From Tricholoma matsutake (lineage: Eukaryota; Basidiomycota; Agaricomycetes; Agaricales; Tricholomataceae), in assembly GCA_026075535.2 (NCBI GenBank), contig AP026540.1, positions 8,122,001-8,186,000 of the forward strand: a stretch of 64,000 bases of DNA, read 5' to 3'. The notes beneath the pieces are model-generated. The model was not told the DNA's origin and made no database searches. It was given only the letters and a program-made list of their open reading frames with translations. This document shows, piece after piece, positions 9,370 to 20,228 of the stretch (within the stretch, counting starts at the first letter, position 1; each line of letters starts with the position of its first letter). The position numbers and the translations under genes were made by a program.

Positions 9370-10851
9370 TAGCGCTTTAAGGTCTGGTTTGGTCCAGTTT
9401 TTTTCTCTTTCGTGCCAAAACTGCAGACTGAACCAGTTATACATTTTTCTATATACTCCAAAACACTGCAATAAACCGGTTTATTGCAGTTTGTGTGCAG
9501 TTTATTGACTGGTTCTGACCAGTCCTACACCGAACCCAGTCCTAACTAGTTCAACACTGGTCAGGACCAGTTATGGGACCTACTGGCTATGTCGTAATGT
9601 ATGTATAGTTAAGAAAAAATAAAAATATCCACCCCACAAGGACAGAGGCTCGTGGGGATGGGGCTGGAGTAAAACAAAAACAAAAACAAAAGAAAGAAAA
9701 GCATCTGCAGTCTCCCCCCATGAGCAGTGGCTTGTGAGGCTAGAGGCAGGTGCTGTGTCATAGCACGTTTGTCATCCCCCCTGCCCCCATTGTTGCATGT
9801 TTGTCATCCCCCACCCCACTTCGTTGTGTGTCCATTGTTTTCCCCCCATCATTGCTTGTGTTTGTCATTCCCTGTGTTCTTCGATCCCCATCACATGTGT
9901 CCATCGTCTCCTGCATTTGTCATTTCTGCTGTCCTGGCCTATTCCTGTCATTGTCCATGATCATTGACATTGGCACCGGCATTGGAATCATTGGGCATTC
10001 TCCGTGTTGCTGTGAACTTCATATCCACCCCACAAGCATAGAGGGCTCGCAGCGGCAGTGGAGGGTGCTCTGGTAGTAGTTCGTTGTGGTCATCATCTTC
10101 ATCAGGTAGTAATCAAAGAAAAGTAATAGTTAGTTGATGTAAACAAGAAATGAGCGGGGAATAAAACATACCAAGGGCCCAAACAACAGTTGCTGTCATT
10201 CGGGCCTGTGTTGCAGTGTGACATGGCACAATTGCAGCCATGTGCATTGCTGTTGAGTTTTACTAGATTGGGGTGGGTGGATTGTCAGAGGTGTTAGGGG
10301 GAGTCAGTGACATGGCATGGGTGGAGTGGTTGGATGGTGCTTACCAGGTGGGTGCATCGTGTCAGCATGCTTAGGTTGGCAGTAGTAGTAAAGTTCCTAA
10401 AAGATGAACAAAACAAAGTTAGTCATTTGATAAAAACATGAAACAAAGGAAGAAAAAACATACCTAGGACCCAAATGACAATAGACGTCATTGGGGCCCA
10501 TTTTGTTGCTTGTGGTCCTCTTAGTTGGTGGGAGTGGTGGCTGTAGAGGGTTGACGAGGTGGTGGAGGTGGGACAAGGGAGGCAACATTGTTGAGGGTAG
10601 AAGTGTGTGTGAGAAAATAATGTAAACAATCACTGGTAATCACCTACCTTGGCAACATGATCCAAAACTCCAGTTCCAATCAGTGATCACCGGTTTTGGA
10701 TGGTCTAGAGCAGTCACATGATCTGCCAAAACTCCAACTGCAATGTCTTGAACTTTTGAAAACTGTAACCAAAAGTCCGGTTATGATCAGTGAAAGTTCA
10801 GTCCAGTTTGCGGTTATTTTCTGCTCCTATGGACTGGACCTTAAAGCACTA
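9370..10851. mobile_element. Non-autonomous hAT-type element inserted in Gypsy gag
   Basis: The ends are TAGCGCTTTAAGGTC and, inverted, TAGTGCTTTAAGGTC (one C/T difference). The flanking 8-mers are GTGATGAC (9362-9369) and GCGACGAC (10852-10859), which differ only by two C/T changes, both at CpG. Removing the element plus one flank restores the gag frame (HSDD into IYWMQ). The first about 200 and last about 180 bp are filled with ACTGGT/ACCAGT and CAGTTT motifs in both orientations, typical of subterminal binding repeats. The interior is noncoding, with homopurine tracts (9660-9700) and two related blocks around 10085-10190 and 10390-10500. No transposase was found. Confidence 0.82.
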
Positions 10852-11240
10852 GCGACGACATCTACTGGATGCAAGAAGATGAATCCCATTTTGAAACAAA
10901 GAATTCCAGTAATGTCACTAACTCTAGTCGGAAGGACACTTCCAAAAGTCCTTCCCCATCAACAAACCAAACCTCTTCGAACTCCGCCCATGGTAACACC
11001 TCCAACCAGCAGTCTTCCGCAACAAAGAACACTCCCCGGGACAAGCCCAAGTTGTCCATCTCTGATAAGTTGGGGAAGAATGGCAAGCTTACTGGGGAGG
11101 AACGAGAACGTCGCATGAGAGAATGACTTTGTCTCTACTGCGGTGAGGAAGGGCACATAGCAGGAAACTGCCCGAAATCCAAAGCTGCAAAAGCCCATGC
11201 ATCTGCTGTTGTTCCTGACACTACGGACTCAGAAAAATAG
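10852..11240 (+). pseudogene. Ty3/Gypsy gag, 3' part with zinc knuckle
   Basis: This continues the gag after the hAT insertion. A Ser/Thr/Lys-rich region (about 10869-11090) is followed by GEERERRMRE, a TGA at 11124-11126 where Arg is expected, and then LCLYCGEEGHIAGNCPKSK. The last is a CX2CX4HX4C zinc knuckle used for nucleic-acid binding. A TAG at about 11238 ends the readable segment. The knuckle itself is intact, so damage here is light and consists of point changes. Confidence 0.78.
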
Positions 11241-11369
11241 TCTGCAACCCTCAGGAAACAGCCATTGGGGCTGGGGGTTGTGTTGACCTTACCCACTTGG
11301 CTGCCTATGTTTGTCTCAACGTGTCCACTCTTTCCGACCCTGACTCCCTGACTACTCTTTTTAACCATT

Positions 11370-13330
11370 CCTGAAAAATCTGCTCCAGTCCAAACTCTTA
11401 TTGATTCTGGTTCCTCCCATTGCTTTCTCGATTCCTCCTTCATGTTGGATAACCAACTCAGCACAAAATCCATTAAACCAATTGGAGTACAGCTCTTTGA
11501 TGGATCTTGCAACTCCACCATAACTCAAGTCGTCCAACTTCCGGTCACCTTCCCTACCAGTGAAGCGTTCAATCTGTCATTTTATGTAACCTCACTAGAC
11601 TCTTCCTGTTCTGCCGTACTTGGTCATAACTGGCTGAAGCAATACAATCTGTTGATTGACTGGTCTTTAAGCCAAATCACTTTCTGCTCTGCAGATCAAA
11701 GAGGTCCAGCACCCCAGACATCACCTTTGTCTCCGAACCTTCCGGTAGATACCCGCAGTTCACCCGCACCTTTAGAACCCCCCATTCCACCTAAGTTTTC
11801 TCCTCCCAACATTTTGTTCATCAATGCTGCCACGTATGCGCGCGCTAGCAAACTCCCTGGGGCAGTAGCTTTCCAGATGACTTTCGCTCCAGAGGGGTTA
11901 TCCACCTGCTCTGCTCAATCTTCACTCCCGCCAGATTTGTCTGACATTCCCACTGAGTATCATGAATTCGCTGATGTCTTTAATAAGACTAAGGCAGACA
12001 CCCTTCCTCCACATCGCCCTTACGACCTCAAGATAGAGACGGAGGACAATGCTCCCCCTCCTCCGGGTTGCATGTGTTCCCTCTCTCCCTCTGAATTAGA
12101 AGCCTTATGAGTCTTCATTGACGAAAATGTCTGCTCAGGTTTCATTTGCCCCTCTAAATCCCCGCATGGTGCTCCTATTCTCTTTGTCAAGAATAAAGAC
12201 AGCAGCCTACGACTTTGCGCCGACTACCGAGGCCTCAACCATCTTATGAAGAAGGACCGCTACCGACTTCTGCTCATTTCCGACCTCCTTGACTCCCCCT
12301 GAAAAGCCCACTTGTTTACCAAGATAGACTTGTGGCACGCTTATCACCTAGTCTGCATGCGGATGGCGACAAATGGAAAACTACTTTCCACACCCGCTAT
12401 AGATCCTTTGAGTGGTTGGTAGTTCCATTCAGACTCACTAATGCACCCGCAGCATTCCAGCGTTTTATGAATGACATCTTCAGCGACATGCTGGATGTCT
12501 GTGTCATTGTCTACCTCGACGACATCCTAATCTATTCTGATGACAAGTCGCAGCATGGAGCTCACATCAAGGAAGTTCTTCGGAGACTCCGGAAGAATGG
12601 ACTTTATGCTTCACCGCAGAAATGTGAGTTCCACAAAGACACTGTTGAATATCTAGGTTTCATCCTTTCACTGGATGGACTATGGATGTCAGAGGATAAA
12701 GTCAAAACCGTGCTCAACTGGCCCGAGCCTAGGAAAGTCAAGGATATACAATCCTTCTTAGGCTTCTGCAATTTTTACCACTGTTTCATCAACAGCTACT
12801 CCGACATTGTCATTCCACTCACCCGCTTGATGCAGAAATCTGCACCCTGGGACTTCAACAAGAAGTGCCGCAACACTTTTGAAAAGCTCAAATAAGAATA
12901 CACTCACACCCCGTCTTAACTCAATGGGTACCTGACTCCCAAATGGTACTCGAAACCGACGCTTCCAACTATGCCCTCGTGGCTATCCTTTCGGTTTACA
13001 CTGTGGATGGGGAAATCCATCCAATCACCTTCCATTCCTGCTCCTTTAATCCCGCTGAACTAAATTACAATACACATGACAAGGAACTTCTGGCTATCTT
13101 CGAAGCATTCAAGCATTGGTGGCAATATGTTGAGGGTTCCACAAACCCGATCGATGTGGTCACGGACCACAAAAATCTGGAGTACTTCAGCACTACTAAA
13201 TTGCTCACCTGCCGTCAGGCCAGATGGTCCGAGTACCTCTCAGGGTTCAATCTCATTATCTGCTTTTGCCCCGGAAAATGAGGGGCCAAGCCAGACGCGC
13301 TCACAAGATGTTGGGACATCTACCGCTGAT
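11370..13330 (+). pseudogene. Ty3/Gypsy pol: protease, reverse transcriptase, RNase H; integrase missing
   Basis: The protease region shows LIDSGSSHCFLD (11397 on) and GHNWL. Reverse transcriptase follows: [41 protein letters not shown], the catalytic [13 protein letters not shown] (about 12508) and LGFCNFYH. RNase H follows from 12943: ETDASNYALVAIL, DKELLAI, VVTDHKNLEY and a degraded KPDALTR block near 13290. Stops at 12108 and 12301 and in the GK.GAKPDA motif are TGA where Arg is expected. At least two frameshifts occur (around 12350 and 12900). The integrase, chromodomain and 3' LTR are absent, so the element is truncated at about 13330. Confidence 0.88.
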
Positions 13331-14340
13331 AGGTCCACCTTGTTGTTCAAGCTCGGAAAACACATCTACAATCATTGTCGAAGCTCTCCAAAATTCTACA
13401 GACCTCTACAAAGCTATATGAACCCATACGAACCCCTCTGAAGCTCTACAAACCTCTACAAAGTCACAAGAATGCTTCAAAATCCTTTGCAACACTTCAA
13501 AACTCTTTGCAACACCTCGAAATTCTTCATATGCCTTTGGCCGCCATAGTACAATTCCCCCGACCTTTGTACAGCTCAGGATATACACTTGGAACATTGT
13601 CGATGAGTTCTGAACCAGTATCGAGCAATATCGCAGCGATATCAGCTTTCGAACAAGTCCGATATTTCCTCAACCAACTTCGAAAATCATCGAACATTGC
13701 AAATTGACATCGGACACTATATCACTATCCGAATAATCATCGCACACATGCCAGATGTATCCCCTACCATTGTTGAACAATATCGCACTGATATCGGGCC
13801 ACGAACGAAGTCCGAAGAATCTTCAAAAATCTTCAAAAAACATCGAACCTCGAAAAACATTGTTGGACACAGTATTTCCTGTTCGAACAATCTTCGGACG
13901 CATGCTGGACACATGGGACACTATATCAAGTATATCGAACACATTTCGACTGCATGTGTATGCATACAATCTGCTCGAAGCAGTTTCCGATCTTTTATTC
14001 AATTTATAACAAGGACAGTCCAGTTTGAGCTATTCTTTCTTATTATTTCTTCATCATGTGTTATATTCACCCCTTCTAGGCTCGCTTTATTGTTCTGATA
14101 TACTTATATTGTCTTTTGCCTCGAGTTTTCCACATGTTTGCCTCATGTTCTCTAGCCTTTTTAGGTACTTTCTTTATTTTATATAAAAAGATGTGCTAGA
14201 TACAAAGAAAAACAAGAAAGTCGTTGTCTTCCTCCCAGATCACAGTGATTTGAGAGTTTGGTTTAGTCTTATTCAGTCCAAAGTTTGGTGTTTTATGCTA
14301 AACTTCCTCAAAATTCCTCAAAATTCCTTGAATTCCTCAC
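13331..14340. repeat. Dispersed repeat segment, copy B, between Gypsy and Copia remnants
   Basis: No gene is visible. The first part (13375-13560) is made of short imperfect repeats of CTCTACAAA and ACACCTCGAAA type, and then ATATCG/GAACATTG-rich DNA follows. The part 13995-14215 shares ordered blocks with 4255-4440. Small ORFs (13375-13707, 13697-14098) come from the repeats and have no recognisable domain. The segment probably belongs to an unidentified retroelement that replaced the Gypsy 3' end and the Copia 5' end. Confidence 0.4.
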
Positions 14341-14343
14341 ATT

Positions 14344-17300
14344 ATGCTATTTTCACTCTCGCTTCCCTCAATTAGTATTCCAATGATTACAGCAAACTTT
14401 TCATGTGAAATTTTACCGCTATTAAATGTATCATGGAACTATTTAGATCTTAATATATGTGTTATGTGTGCAAATGGAAATTGTAAGAAAGGTGCCGACT
14501 GTATCATGGATTCAGGCGCATCAAAACACTTCACTGGTGAAATGAAAGATTTCACTTCTTACGAGCCTTTACTGAGAAAGGACTCTACCTTGGTTCAAAC
14601 AGCCACAGGTACTACTCATATAGTAGGAAAAGGAGCAGTCTTCATTAGACATCAGGTAGTATGTCACGGGAAGTCAGAGACGCGTGAAATGCAATTATAC
14701 CCCGTCTACTACATACCCGACATTAATACTCGATTAATGTCAATGGGCATCTTCTTACAAGACGGAAGTGATGTGCATGGTTCCTCCACACACATTTCAT
14801 TTATTGAGAAAGGAAACCCAATTATGCATTGTGTCCCTCTTAGGAGAAGTGACACAATTTATTGGGCTCAGACTCATATAATGAGCACCAAAAAGGTCAA
14901 TGTCGCGACCATATACGTCGCTGACTACTTGACTTGGCATAGGTGACTTGGACACCCATCCAAAGAGGCGCTAGGGAAAATGCCTAATAGCACCATCAAA
15001 TTCCTGAGGAATTTAATTATTCCTAAAGACAAAATTATATGTCCAGGGTGCGCTGAAGGGAAAATGACATCAAAATCTTTTCCCGAATCAAATTCATGCG
15101 CAGAGAAACCCTTTGAATTAATACATTCTGATCTAAAGGAACTCCCAGTACTATCGTACCACAAACATAAATACTTTATTGTATTTCTGGATAACAAGAC
15201 ATCACATATCTGGGTCCAGTGCCTTAGAAAGAAGTCTGACACTGCTGCAGCAATTAGACAATTTCAGGCAATGGCTTTGACCCAGTATGGTGCTACAATC
15301 AAGCGCTGGCATGTTGATCCAGGGGGGAAGTTCAAAGATCATGAGCTACAAAATACACTCAAGGATTTTGGCATCAAAATAGAGATGTCTGCACCCCACG
15401 TTCACCAACAGAACGGGCACGCAGAGCGTGCCATAAGGACAATAATGGAAAAGTTGCAAACCCTGCGATTTACCGCTTGTCTACCACAATCATGGTGGGA
15501 ATTTTGCATTGAACATGCAACACACCTATACAACCGAACCCCAATAAGGCACCTGAAATGGCTGACACCTTTTGAGGACCTGACGAAGGTCCGCCCAGAT
15601 CTAAACAATCTGAAGGTCTTCGGTTGCAGTGCTTACGTCTATCTACCCAAGGAGAAACGTCCAACCACATTAGCTCCTTGATCGAAGTTAATGATGTACC
15701 TTGGATTAGAAGATGGCATTAAAGCATACTGTTTCATGCAACTTAATGGCACAATATTCATTGGTGCTATGGCACTATTTGATGAAACGTTGTTCCCATG
15801 CTGTCCCGGAGCTAAAACTCCTGCCAAGACAGACCTTGGTAATTTTCCACCTCCAGAACCAGAAGATGACGACCACTCATCTGGAATGGATGGCGATGAT
15901 TCTATACCGCCACAAAATCCGCCCCTTCCTCCATCATCAGAAAATGATGATGATGATGATGTACCAAGCGACCAAAAGGCGCATGATGATGCAACTGACG
16001 CTCCTCCTCTGCCACCTCCAGTAACCACTGAGGACTTTCATCCAAGACGTGAAGATCAACAGGAATAGCAGCAATTGCCCCATCGATCAGGCAGGCAGAG
16101 GAACATCCCAAACCATCCTGGCAATACCTATGGAGAAAAGTGACTCCCCTCTGACATAGAGAGAGACATTGCGCATGATCGATATTGGAAGAGATCTGTG
16201 GGTCAAGATTTGGATCATAACCGAACACGACCATGATCTCAACAGCAAGAACCGGTTGCTGGACTGAGTTCGGCACCCCATGAGAGTGTGCACGATTCCA
16301 ATAATCAAGAACATGATCACCCAATGGGGGAACTGGATGAAGCAGGTTATATTCAAAAGATAACCAAGGAAGGTGGAGATAAGCTTATTCGCTGGCTGTT
16401 GTCAAAAGCAGTCACACCATCAAGCGAAATAAGCCAAGTTCCAAACCAATTTCGCGATATTGTGTGCCTACCACGGCAGCAGCAACTTGAGTGGAAACAG
16501 GCTTGTCGTGAAGAATTAGAAGCTCTTCGCAAATGACAAGTCTATGACATCATCGATCTTCTACATGATCGAAAAATGATCAAAAATAGATGGGTTTTCT
16601 CCGTGAAATCAGACAAAAGAAAATGAGCCAGACTTGTGGCGAAAGGCTTTTCACAAGTCGAAGGTGTTGACTTTGATGAGATTTTCTCACCAGTAGTCCA
16701 CTACAAGACCATACACCTCATGTTTGCACTTGCATCTCTAGAAGGCATGTATATGACCGGTCTAGATGTAAAAACCGCATTTTTATACGGCAAACTAGAA
16801 GAGGAGATCTATATGGATCAACCCGAGGGTTTCAGACTTGAGGGAAAAGAGCGCAAAGTAATGCGCTTACACCAAGCATTGTATGGCCTTAAACAGGCCT
16901 CACTAGCATGGTGGAAAGAGCTAGAGGCATTTATGTGCACCATTGGATTTGTGCGCGCCAGCTCTGATGCTGGCATTTTCATACACAAGGATCCTAAGAC
17001 AGGCAGCATTGTTATTGCGCTGGTCTATGTTGATGATGGCTTGTTCATGGGGAAGAACAAGAAACTTGTGGATGAAGAGAAGAATGCTTGTCTGAAGCAT
17101 TGGGAGTGCCGTAGTACTGAAAAAGTCATGGAATTCTCAGGCATGCACATCACCCAGACTGCAAGCAAAGTCAAACTCGATCAAACTGAATATCTTGCCA
17201 AAGTGCTCGAGAGGTTCGAGATGACAAATGCCAAAGCTGCCCCCACTCTGCTCCCGACTGGTTACAAACTGTCAGAAAACACAGCGACGCCAAACGCAGC

Positions 17301-17982
17301 ACTTAGATCAAAATATCAGTCTGTGATCGGATCTTTATTGTATCTGATGCTCGGAACATGACCTGATATCGCTTATGCAGTAATCAGGATGTCGCAATTC
17401 TCAGCTAATCCTAGCCAAGAACATCTAGACAAAGCGATGTACATCATGCGCTATCTGGTGGGAACCCAGAAATATAACATAGTCTATGATGGAGAGAAAT
17501 CTGAAGGGCTACAGGCCTTCACAGATTCTGATTGGGCAGCTGACACTGTCAAACGCCAATCTACAACCGGTTACTTTGCTACTCTAGCAAGTGGCATTGT
17601 GTGCTGGCAGTCCCATTTACAAAAAACTGTAGCACTGTCATCCACAGAAGCCGAATATATGGCTCTCTCCAACACTTGTTGACAGATAGTGTGGATAGAG
17701 TCCTTATTCCAGGAACTTGGATATATACTGAAGTGCATACCAATCTGTGCTGATAATCAGGGATCCATCTTTATCGGATCAAATCCAGTTCAGGAAAGGA
17801 GGACTAAACACATAGACATTCGCTACCACTACACCCGCGAATGCATAGAAAATGACAAAGTCACAGTCGTTTTCATTCCTGGAAGTGATAATCCGGCTGA
17901 CATGTTCACAAAGAACCTTGGCACCATTCTATTCAGGAAATTTAGAGACTCTCTTGGAATTACTTTTGAGGTTCAAACTTAG
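14344..17982 (+). pseudogene. Ty1/Copia pol, one frame with nine premature stops and no frameshift
   Basis: All domains lie in one frame over 1,213 codons. The protease has CIMDSGASKHFTGE (about 14500). The integrase has a CPGCAEGKMT segment, LIHSDLKEL, the core PGGKFKDHELQNTL and HVHQQNGHAERAIR, where the usual D..G is partly altered. Reverse transcriptase has VKTAFLYGKLEEEIYMDQP, LYGLKQASLAWW and the catalytic LVYVDDGLFMG. RNase H has TDSDWAAD, ALSSTEAEYMAL, ADNQGS and KHIDIRYHY. Stops start at 14944, 15679, 16066, 16141, 16234, 16534, 16624, 17359 and 17680; eight are TGA where Arg is expected and one is TAG. Gag and the 5' LTR are missing. The first about 35 codons are not clearly part of pol. 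Confidence 0.93.
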
Positions 17983-18014
17983 CTGCTTAGAGCGCTTTAC
18001 AGTTTGAGGGGGGG

Positions 18015-18180
18015 TGTTGAAATTAATTACCAATATTGTTGCATGTGCATATTCTCCCACATTAATTACCAATATTGATACATGTTTCATATGCATATTC
18101 CTCTGGAGTCATGTGATATCCTTACTATTATGTATATAAGGAGAACCTGTACTGTAGTAGGAATATAGTGTTCTTACCTC
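18015..18180 (+). mobile_element. 3' LTR of the Copia element (right edge uncertain)
   Basis: Directly after the pol stop is a polypurine tract (TTGAGGGGGGG), then TGTTGAAATTAATTACC, the usual TG start of an LTR. The U3 part contains a duplicated block: ATTAATTACCAATATTG occurs at 18022 and again at 18061. A TATA box (TATATAAG, 18133-18140) lies upstream of a GAACCTGTACTG region. No matching 5' LTR was found upstream of 14344, so the right boundary cannot be fixed. It lies between about 18170 and 18285. Confidence 0.65.
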
Positions 18181-18183
18181 TGC

Positions 18184-18820
18184 TAACCCCTAGCTGTAAG
18201 TCTAACTAAACCCCAGGTAGGTTGTAAGGAATGTGTTGTCTCTTCCCCTGTGCAGCGTATATAGTCTGCTCCAACAAGGTGAATATCCTTCAAGGTGTAA
18301 GGTGCAGAAACCATCGACGCCGCTATATTACAGGAGATAATGGAACGCACATGAGGGAAATTTGTACTGAGGGAGTTAAGGAGCACAATGCAGCATAGGA
18401 GATCAGGAGTGATACTCCCCATGGCAAACGCCCGTTCAATGAGCATACAAATCTTTTCCACTGTTTCGGGTAAGGGCATGTCAGTCATGCATTGTATGGA
18501 GAGTGCCTCCTGTAATAAAGCAACTTGCCTGACTGTCCCTTCCTTCTGGTGACGGGCTCGAAGAGCCTCCCAGTTCTCCTGTGCAGTCTTTGAAGAATCC
18601 AGGAAGGGACATTCGTAAGATGCCACTCCGGATGCGATGACAGCATAGGCGAGGCAAGAATTAGCTCTCCAGTTAGAGTGAGCTCAATGTCCTCACACCA
18701 TTCTTTGTAGTTGGACTGGAGTTTGTCGAGCTTTACCCCAGTATAGTGTGAGGAGAGTTGGATGAGGGAAATAGATGGGGGGTTCAATTCAGGAGGGTTT
18801 GGATCCGAGAATTCAGGCAT
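18184..18820 (-). pseudogene. Copia-type gag fragment, opposite strand
   Basis: Starting from the ATG at 18820, the product opens MPEFSDPNPPELNPPS and continues SLIQLSSHYTGVKLDKLQSN and YKEWCEDIELTLTG, a UBN2-type Copia gag. It then jumps to another frame reading NWRANSCLAYAVIASGV, with the usual intervening residues missing, so there is an internal deletion near 18660. The second part has WEALRARHQKEGTVRQVALL and IERAFAMGSITPDLL. It ends near 18184 next to the other Copia LTR, without a zinc knuckle or pol. It is a truncated copy from a different Copia insertion. Confidence 0.8.
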
Positions 18821-19137
18821 AGTAGCAGCTCTCAAGGTAAACAGAGTTCGATGAGAGGAGAAAAGTAAGTGCGCGAGGCAACAAAGAGATGGAAACGCGC
18901 CGGTAAACCAGAATGCGTTGAGATAAGATAAGATCAACAAAAATTCATCGAGCGTCGATCAAACGAGATGATCCCGTGATCGTTAATTTGCTAGGAAGGA
19001 TTTCTATCGTCACTTAAAGGTGACAAGAGTGGCCCATAACCTGTAGAGATACAACCTAAGTGATACACAGTCAGTTAGTGTACAATGGACTAAGGTGCCT
19101 AATCTATGTAGGTAAGTATATATACTATAATACTAAC
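18821..19137 (-). mobile_element. Putative LTR and leader of the minus-strand Copia gag
   Basis: Upstream of the gag ATG on the minus strand, sequence starting TGTTAGTATTATAGTATATA (19137 downward) has the TG start of an LTR and a TATA-like stretch. I could not see a clear primer-binding site, an LTR end or a second copy. The assignment rests only on position and the TG start. Confidence 0.35.
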
Positions 19138-19532
19138 AATGGGGAAATGATAAAGACCAAGACATAAAGGGAGAAAGAGACAAGGGGAGATACGCATCAT
19201 AAAGTGTAATATAAATAGCGCATCAAAGGGGAATATAAATAGCGCATCAAAGGGGGTGCCTACGGCGCGTATTCACGGTGTAGATCTCAACACTATTTCC
19301 GTTGTACAAAAGTAGCGGTGACTAGGCCTTGTGCACCATAGTTTAAAAGTATTACTTGTTTCTTATTTTAGCCTCTCCGCTCCTCGTCTATCAAATGATG
19401 GGACCACTTCGGTGGCCTCAGTTTCTGGCGAACCTGATCACATGTACATAAGGATTTAAATAATATATTTATACCCGCAGTCGATGCCCAGTAGTCGGTA
19501 CGTCAAGCTCCACGTTACGATAATTGCTTCGT
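19138..19532. other. Boundary zone between transposon region and genes; short tandem duplication
   Basis: No gene is seen. A 24-bp unit, AATATAAATAGCGCATCAAA followed by GGGG, occurs twice in tandem at about 19209-19256. The rest is A/T-rich with no recognisable signals. The gene-dense part of the window begins immediately after. Confidence 0.55.
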
Positions 19533-20171
19533 TCATTGTGGAGGAACAGAGAACAATGTAATCACTTTCCAGATCGCATCCTTCCCTCTCTCCCAAGCCT
19601 GGGGCCCTCTCGCTTCATCACCTCCAAACTCTACCATTACTCCATCTTGTGACCATTCGCACCATATCCCAATAGATCCTGATGATGGCCCTGCGCCTCC
19701 GTCTTTACGATTGGGCTCCCCTAGACAGGAAACAAAGTCTTTTCCAGTCGATTCCGACCTAATTTCCATCTTTGAAGGACGCGTCAAAGTCGCATCTTTG
19801 ATTTCTGGCGTGATGGCCAGCTCAAGGGGCAGGCATGGATATGTCGAAAACGCCATCTCGGATGGACGTGACGACGACTGCTTGGCATTGTGTGGAGGGA
19901 TGTTATATAGATTGATGCTGTCCAAAACCAGTCGGCTGTCGTTCAACTGAGAGAGTTCTATCCCAGTCGCTGGGGCGTACCCAGGCAATGGGACGAAGAG
20001 AAGACTTAGACCAAGTGTAAAATAATTTAGATAAACAGCATCTGGGTACGATTTAACCCGAGGAATTGTAGCGCCTGGTGCAGAGACGATTGCTGCGAGT
20101 GAAGCAATATATCTGGACAACTCGTCTGAGAATGGATGAAGACCTATGAGATCTCTGATGTTGGAGGCCAT
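19533..20171 (-). CDS. Conserved hypothetical protein (212 aa)
   Basis: A single-exon frame with ATG at 20171 opens MASNIRDLIGLHPFSDELSR. The central part SPGATIPRVKSYPDAVYLNY followed by FTLGLSLLFVP looks like a conserved block found in fungal proteins of unknown function. A polar, charged middle follows, then a C-terminal domain with GIWCEWSQDGVMVEFGG and the ending WKVITLFSVPPQ. There is no signal peptide or convincing membrane segment. The gene is head-to-head with seipin, only 57 bp between start codons, so they probably share a promoter. I do not assign a function. The codon pattern and clean frame suggest a real, intact gene. Confidence 0.7.
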   Translation of the reverse strand: MASNIRDLIGLHPFSDELSRYIASLAAIVSAPGATIPRVKSYPDAVYLNYFTLGLSLLFVPLPGYAPATGIELSQLNDSRLVLDSINLYNIPPHNAKQSSSRPSEMAFSTYPCLPLELAITPEIKDATLTRPSKMEIRSESTGKDFVSCLGEPNRKDGGAGPSSGSIGIWCEWSQDGVMVEFGGDEARGPQAWERGKDAIWKVITLFSVPPQ

Positions 20172-20228
20172 GAACAGAACGTATTATATAATTCAATATC
20201 GATGCACATTGTAAGTCTGTTTGAAGCC

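Noticed and set aside
9370..10851. A 6-bp target duplication ACTAGC with GCTTTAAGGTC ends for this element
   Set aside because: The 8-bp alternative with TAG ends fits the hAT rule and restores the gag frame. The 6-bp reading gives no such restoration.
14344..17982. TGA read as a sense codon (recoding or selenocysteine)
   Set aside because: Host genes in the window (carnitine carrier, KRE6, homeodomain) end at TGA, and the sites expect Arg rather than Cys or Sec. CpG decay explains the pattern.
18184..18820. The minus-strand gag as the missing gag of the plus-strand Copia pol
   Set aside because: It is in the opposite orientation, lies beyond the 3' LTR and has its own upstream LTR-like sequence.
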